Translations under genes and position numbers: made by a program
The notes under the pieces: model-generated
The model's input: the letters and a program-made list of their open reading frames with translations, nothing else
Database searches by the model: none
What the model was told of the DNA's origin: nothing
In this document: positions 61,369 to 64,000 of the stretch, in pieces
Numbering within the stretch: the stretch's first letter is position 1
How the letters are laid out: every line of letters begins with the position of its first letter
Source: Budorcas taxicolor
Taxonomy: Eukaryota; Chordata; Mammalia; Artiodactyla; Bovidae
DNA: 64,000 nt
Direction: 5' to 3'
Assembly (NCBI RefSeq): GCF_023091745.1
Contig: NW_026291481.1
Coordinates: 186,001-250,000, forward strand

Positions 61369-63816
61369 TTGAGATGCGACGGGAACGCCGGGAACTCTTT
61401 CCCGACGAAGCAGGGAAAGGATCCCACATCTCGAGCTACGAGGCGGAAACGGGGCTCCTCTGGATGTGGGCGGGACCCTCGTGATTCCTCTCGAGTGGAG
61501 ACGGCTAGGTCGGGGAACTTCTTGATTTGCACCAAGGGTGTGAAGGACCCTTTCGAAGTTCCAGAAGTGAGGTGTGATCAGCCTCGAGACGCCTCAGCGG
61601 AAACGGGCCTCATCTCGCCTCGAGGGGAGAACCTCCTGGATTTTCTCGAGTTGCGGCAGGTCTTCTCGAGTTACGACGGGGACCTCAGGGACCCGCTCTG
61701 GTGGCCTCAGCAAAGGCCAGTCCCCATGCGAGTTGCTAGGGGACCTCTCGGGATTCCTCTCCCGTCCAAGCCAGGGCCTCAGTCCTTGTGTGGAGTCGGG
61801 GCCGGAACCTGAGGATTCCTCTCCAGTGTTGCCATGGATCTTGGGGTGCTTCTGAGTCTCACCAGGGGAGTCAGGCCTCGTCTCGAGTGGGGGCATGCAC
61901 GTGCGCTTTCCTCCCGAGCTGCAGCAGTAGTGTCACGCTTCCTGTCACGTGGATCAAGGGATCTGTGGCTTTCCCTCGAGGCTGTCCCTCGAGGCTTTCC
62001 CACGAGGCTTTCCCACAGGGCTGTGCCACGTGCCACCTTGGTGTGAGTCGATCCTCGGCGTGAAAGACGAGCCGGTGAAGGGAAAAGTGGTTCCTCTGGA
62101 ATGGACTGAGACATCTGGGGGACTCTTGGAATGGTGGCACGACCCTGGAGTTCCTCTCGCCGTTCCTGTTGAGAGGGCCTCCTCTTGAGATGCGACGGGA
62201 AGGCCGGGAACTCTTTCCCGACGAAGCAGTTAAAGGATCCCTCATCTCGATCTACGAGGCGGAATCGGGGCTCCTCTGAATGTGGGCGGGACCCTCGTGA
62301 TTCCTCTCGAGTGGAGACGGGTATGTCGGGGAACTTCTTGATTTGCACCAAGGGTGTGAAGGACCCTTTCGAAGTTCCAGAGGTGAGGTGTGATCAGCCT
62401 CGAGACGCCTCAGCGGAAATGGGCCTCATCTCGCCTGGAGGGGAGAACCTCCTGGATTTTTTCGAGTTGCGGCAGGTCTCCTCGAGTTACGACGGGGACC
62501 TCAGGGACCCGCTCTGGTGGCCTCAGGAAAGGCCAGTCCCCATGCGAGTTGCTAGGGGACCTCTCGGGATTCCTCTCCCGTCCATGCCGGGGCCTCAGTC
62601 CTTGTGTGGATTCGGGGCCGGAACCTGAGGATTCCTCTCCAGTGTTGCCATGGATCTTGGGGTGCTTCTGAGTCTCCCCAGGGGAGTCAGGCCTCGTCTC
62701 GAGTGGGGGCATGCACGTGCGCTTTCCTCCCGAGCTGCAGCAGTAGTGTCACGCTTCCTGTCACGTGGATCAAGGGATCTGTGGCTTTCGCTCGAGGCTG
62801 GCCCTCGAGGCTTTCCCACGAGGCTTTCCCACAGGGCTGTGCCACGTGCCACCTTGGTGTGAGTCGATCCTCGGCGTGAAAGACGAGCCGGTGAAGGGAA
62901 AAGAGTTTCCTCTGGAATGGACTGAGACATCTGGGGGACTCTTGGAATGCTGGCTCGACCCTGGAGTTCCTCTCGCCGTTCCTGTTGAGAGGGCCTCCTC
63001 TTGAGATGCGACGGGAACGCCGGGAACTCTTTCCCGACGAAGCAGGGAAAGGATCCCTCATCTCGAGCTACGAGGCGGAAACGGGGCTCCTCTGAATGTG
63101 GGCGGGACCCTCGTGATTCCTCTCGAGTGGAGACGGGTATGTCGGGGAACTTCTTGATTTGCACCAAGGGTGTGAAGGACCCTTTCGAAGTTCAAGAGGT
63201 GAGGTGTGATCAGCCTCGAGACGCCTCAGCGGAAATGGGCCTCATCTCGCCTGGAGTGGAGAACCTCCTGGATTTCCTCGAGTTGTGGCAGGTCTTCTCG
63301 AGTTACGACGGGGACCTCAGGGACCCGCTCTGGTGGCCTCAGGAAAGGCCAGTCCCCATGCGAGTTGCTAGGGGACCTCTCGGGATTCCTCTCCCGTCCA
63401 TGCCGGGGCCTCTGTCCTTGTGTGGAGTCGGGGCCGGAACCTGAGGATTCCTCTCCAGTGTTGCCATGGATCTTGGGGTGCTTCTGAGTCTCCCCAGGGG
63501 AGTCAGGCCTCGTCTCGAGTGGGGGCATGCACGTGCGCTTTCCTCCCGAGCTGCAGCAGTAGTGTCACGCTTCCTGTCACTTGGATCAAGGGATCTGTGG
63601 CTTTCCCTCGAGGCTGTCCCTCGAGGCTTTCCCACGAGGCTTTCCCACAGGGCTGTGCCACGTGCCACCTTGGTGTGAGTCGATCCTCGGCGTGAAAGAC
63701 GAGCCGGTGAAGGGAAAAGAGGTTCCTCTGGAATGGACTGAGACATCTGGGGGACTCTTGGAATGGTGGCACGACCCTGGAATTCCTCTCGCCGTTCCTG
63801 TTGAGAGGGCCTCCTC
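61369..63816 (+). repeat. Four-monomer HOR resumes (m76-m78)
   Basis: m76, m77 and m78 match m68, m69 and m70 in order (AACCAGGGG-type m64/m68, AAGCAGTTAAAGG, then GGAGTGGAG with CCTCTGTCC). The spacing from m68 to m76 is 6527 bp, eight monomers less the base lost in m73. This copy is older or less converted: private changes include CCAGAAGTG, GTCCAAGCC, AAAAGTGG, GGATTCGGGG, TTTCGCTCGAGG, GGCTGGCCC and TTGTGGCAGG. Confidence 0.8.
62786..62802 (+). other. Near-match to a CENP-B box, private to m77
   Basis: The consensus NTTCGNNNNANNCGGGN is matched at eight of its nine fixed bases (TTCG, A, then CTGG instead of CGGG). Other monomers have TTCC and CTGT here, three mismatches. m77 carries two substitutions, and both move toward the box. 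A single 8-of-9 match is not rare by chance in an array this long, so this is a lead only. Confidence 0.3.
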
Positions 63817-64000
63817 TTGAGATGCGACGGGAACGCCGGGAACACTTTCCCGACGAAGCAGGGAAAGGATCCCTCATCTCGAGCTACGAGGCGGAAACGG
63901 GGCTCCTCTGGATGTGGGCGGGACCCTCGTGATTCCTCTCGAGTGGAGACGGGTATGTCGGGGAACTTCTTGATTTGCACCAAGGGTGTGAAGGACCCTT
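63817..64000 (+). repeat. Partial satellite monomer (right window edge)
   Basis: This is the first 184 bp of a monomer, with GGGAACAC, GGATCC, CTCGAGCTACG, GTATG allele and GCACCAAGG, cut off by the window edge. The array evidently continues beyond it. Confidence 0.9.

Larger units (their letters stand above)
1..64000 (+). repeat. Ruminant satellite I-like tandem array, ~816-bp unit
   Basis: The whole window is one head-to-tail array with no inversion and no interruption. Monomer starts, set at the TTGAGATG junction, are 224, 1040, 1856, 2672, 3488, 4304, 5120, 5935, 6751, 7567, 8383, 9198, 10012, 10828, 11643, 12444, 13260, 14061, 14877, 15693, 16508, 17324, 18140, 18943, 19759, 20575, 21390, 22205, 23020, 23835, 24651, 25467, 26283, 27098, 27914, 28730, 29546, 30362, 31178, 31993, 32809, 33625, 34441, 35255 and 36074. 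They then continue every 816 bp to 58922, followed by 59737, 60553, 61369, 62185, 63001 and 63817. The 78 full monomers total 63593 bp, a mean of 815.3. The family match is from remembered unit length and composition. Sheep or goat fits best, but other Caprini or a related cervid satellite cannot be excluded. Confidence 0.9.

Noticed and set aside
1..64000. CRISPR array or bacterial tandem gene cluster
   Set aside because: The unit is about 816 bp with no short repeat and unique spacer alternation, no cas genes, no ribosome-binding sites and no operon-like genes.
1..64000. Ribosomal DNA or rDNA intergenic spacer repeats
   Set aside because: No stretch resembling conserved rRNA cores was seen, and the monomers follow each other without any transcription unit.
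1..64000. Transposon, LINE/SINE or retroviral insertion within the array
   Set aside because: Monomer phase is continuous from edge to edge and all length changes are 15 bp or less, so no inserted element fits. No poly-A tail or terminal repeats were seen.
1..64000. CpG island promoters because of the CpG density
   Set aside because: The density is uniform over the array and repeats with the monomer. No TATA, initiator or unique flanking gene is present.
1..64000. Bovine (cattle) 1.4-kb satellite I
   Set aside because: The period is 816 bp throughout, with no sign of a 1.4-kb unit. The shared 31-bp-like words point to a relative of that family, with sheep or goat the better fit.

Overview
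The window is one uninterrupted, head-to-tail tandem satellite array. A unit of about 816 bp runs from the first base to the last in a single orientation. I count 78 complete monomers plus a 223-bp partial at the left edge and a 184-bp partial at the right edge. I see no unique sequence, transposon, RNA gene or credible protein-coding gene. Unit length, GC- and CpG-rich composition, many TCGA/CTCGAG words and a faint inner period near 31 bp match, from memory, ruminant satellite I (the 1.714/1.715 g/ml pericentromeric family: about 816-821 bp in sheep and goat, about 1.4 kb in cattle, built from a degenerate 31-bp subrepeat). The likely source is (peri)centromeric heterochromatin of a sheep- or goat-like bovid. 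No database search was possible, so the species is inference.

Layout, with monomers numbered from the TTGAGATG(C/T)(G/A)ACGG junction: m1-m7 (224-5934) are fairly homogeneous. m8-m9 (5935-7566) carry a GTGACGGGAATG variant. m10-m14 (7567-11642) contain a three-monomer duplication with a 2445-bp step. From about 11.09 to 14.49 kb a 1617-bp two-monomer unit is tandemly duplicated almost perfectly. m19-m27 (14877-22204) are mixed, with early copies of types used later. m29-m44 (23020 to about 35.9 kb) form a higher-order repeat (HOR) of five types a-b-c-d-e, seen as 5-, 6- and 4-monomer units. m45-m53 (36074-43417) are a mosaic with 4- and 5-monomer steps. m54-m59 (43418-48313) are two copies of a three-monomer HOR (2448 bp). 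m60-m63 are nearly uniform. m64-m72 hold a very young four-monomer HOR (3264 bp), which is interrupted at about 58.94 kb and resumes at about 61.37 kb.

The left 36 kb is rich in length variants (16 of 44 monomers). The block 36074-58921 is 28 consecutive monomers of exactly 816 bp. Most larger indels, and one HOR break, fall in a four-unit 13-bp minirepeat inside the monomer, which looks like the slippage and recombination hotspot of the unit. Each typical monomer also carries three CACGTG sites (one a GTCACGTG octamer), a 14-bp alternating purine-pyrimidine tract and a GC-rich palindrome. Nothing here codes for interacting gene products. The biological content is array structure, recombination history and possible chromatin or centromere motifs.
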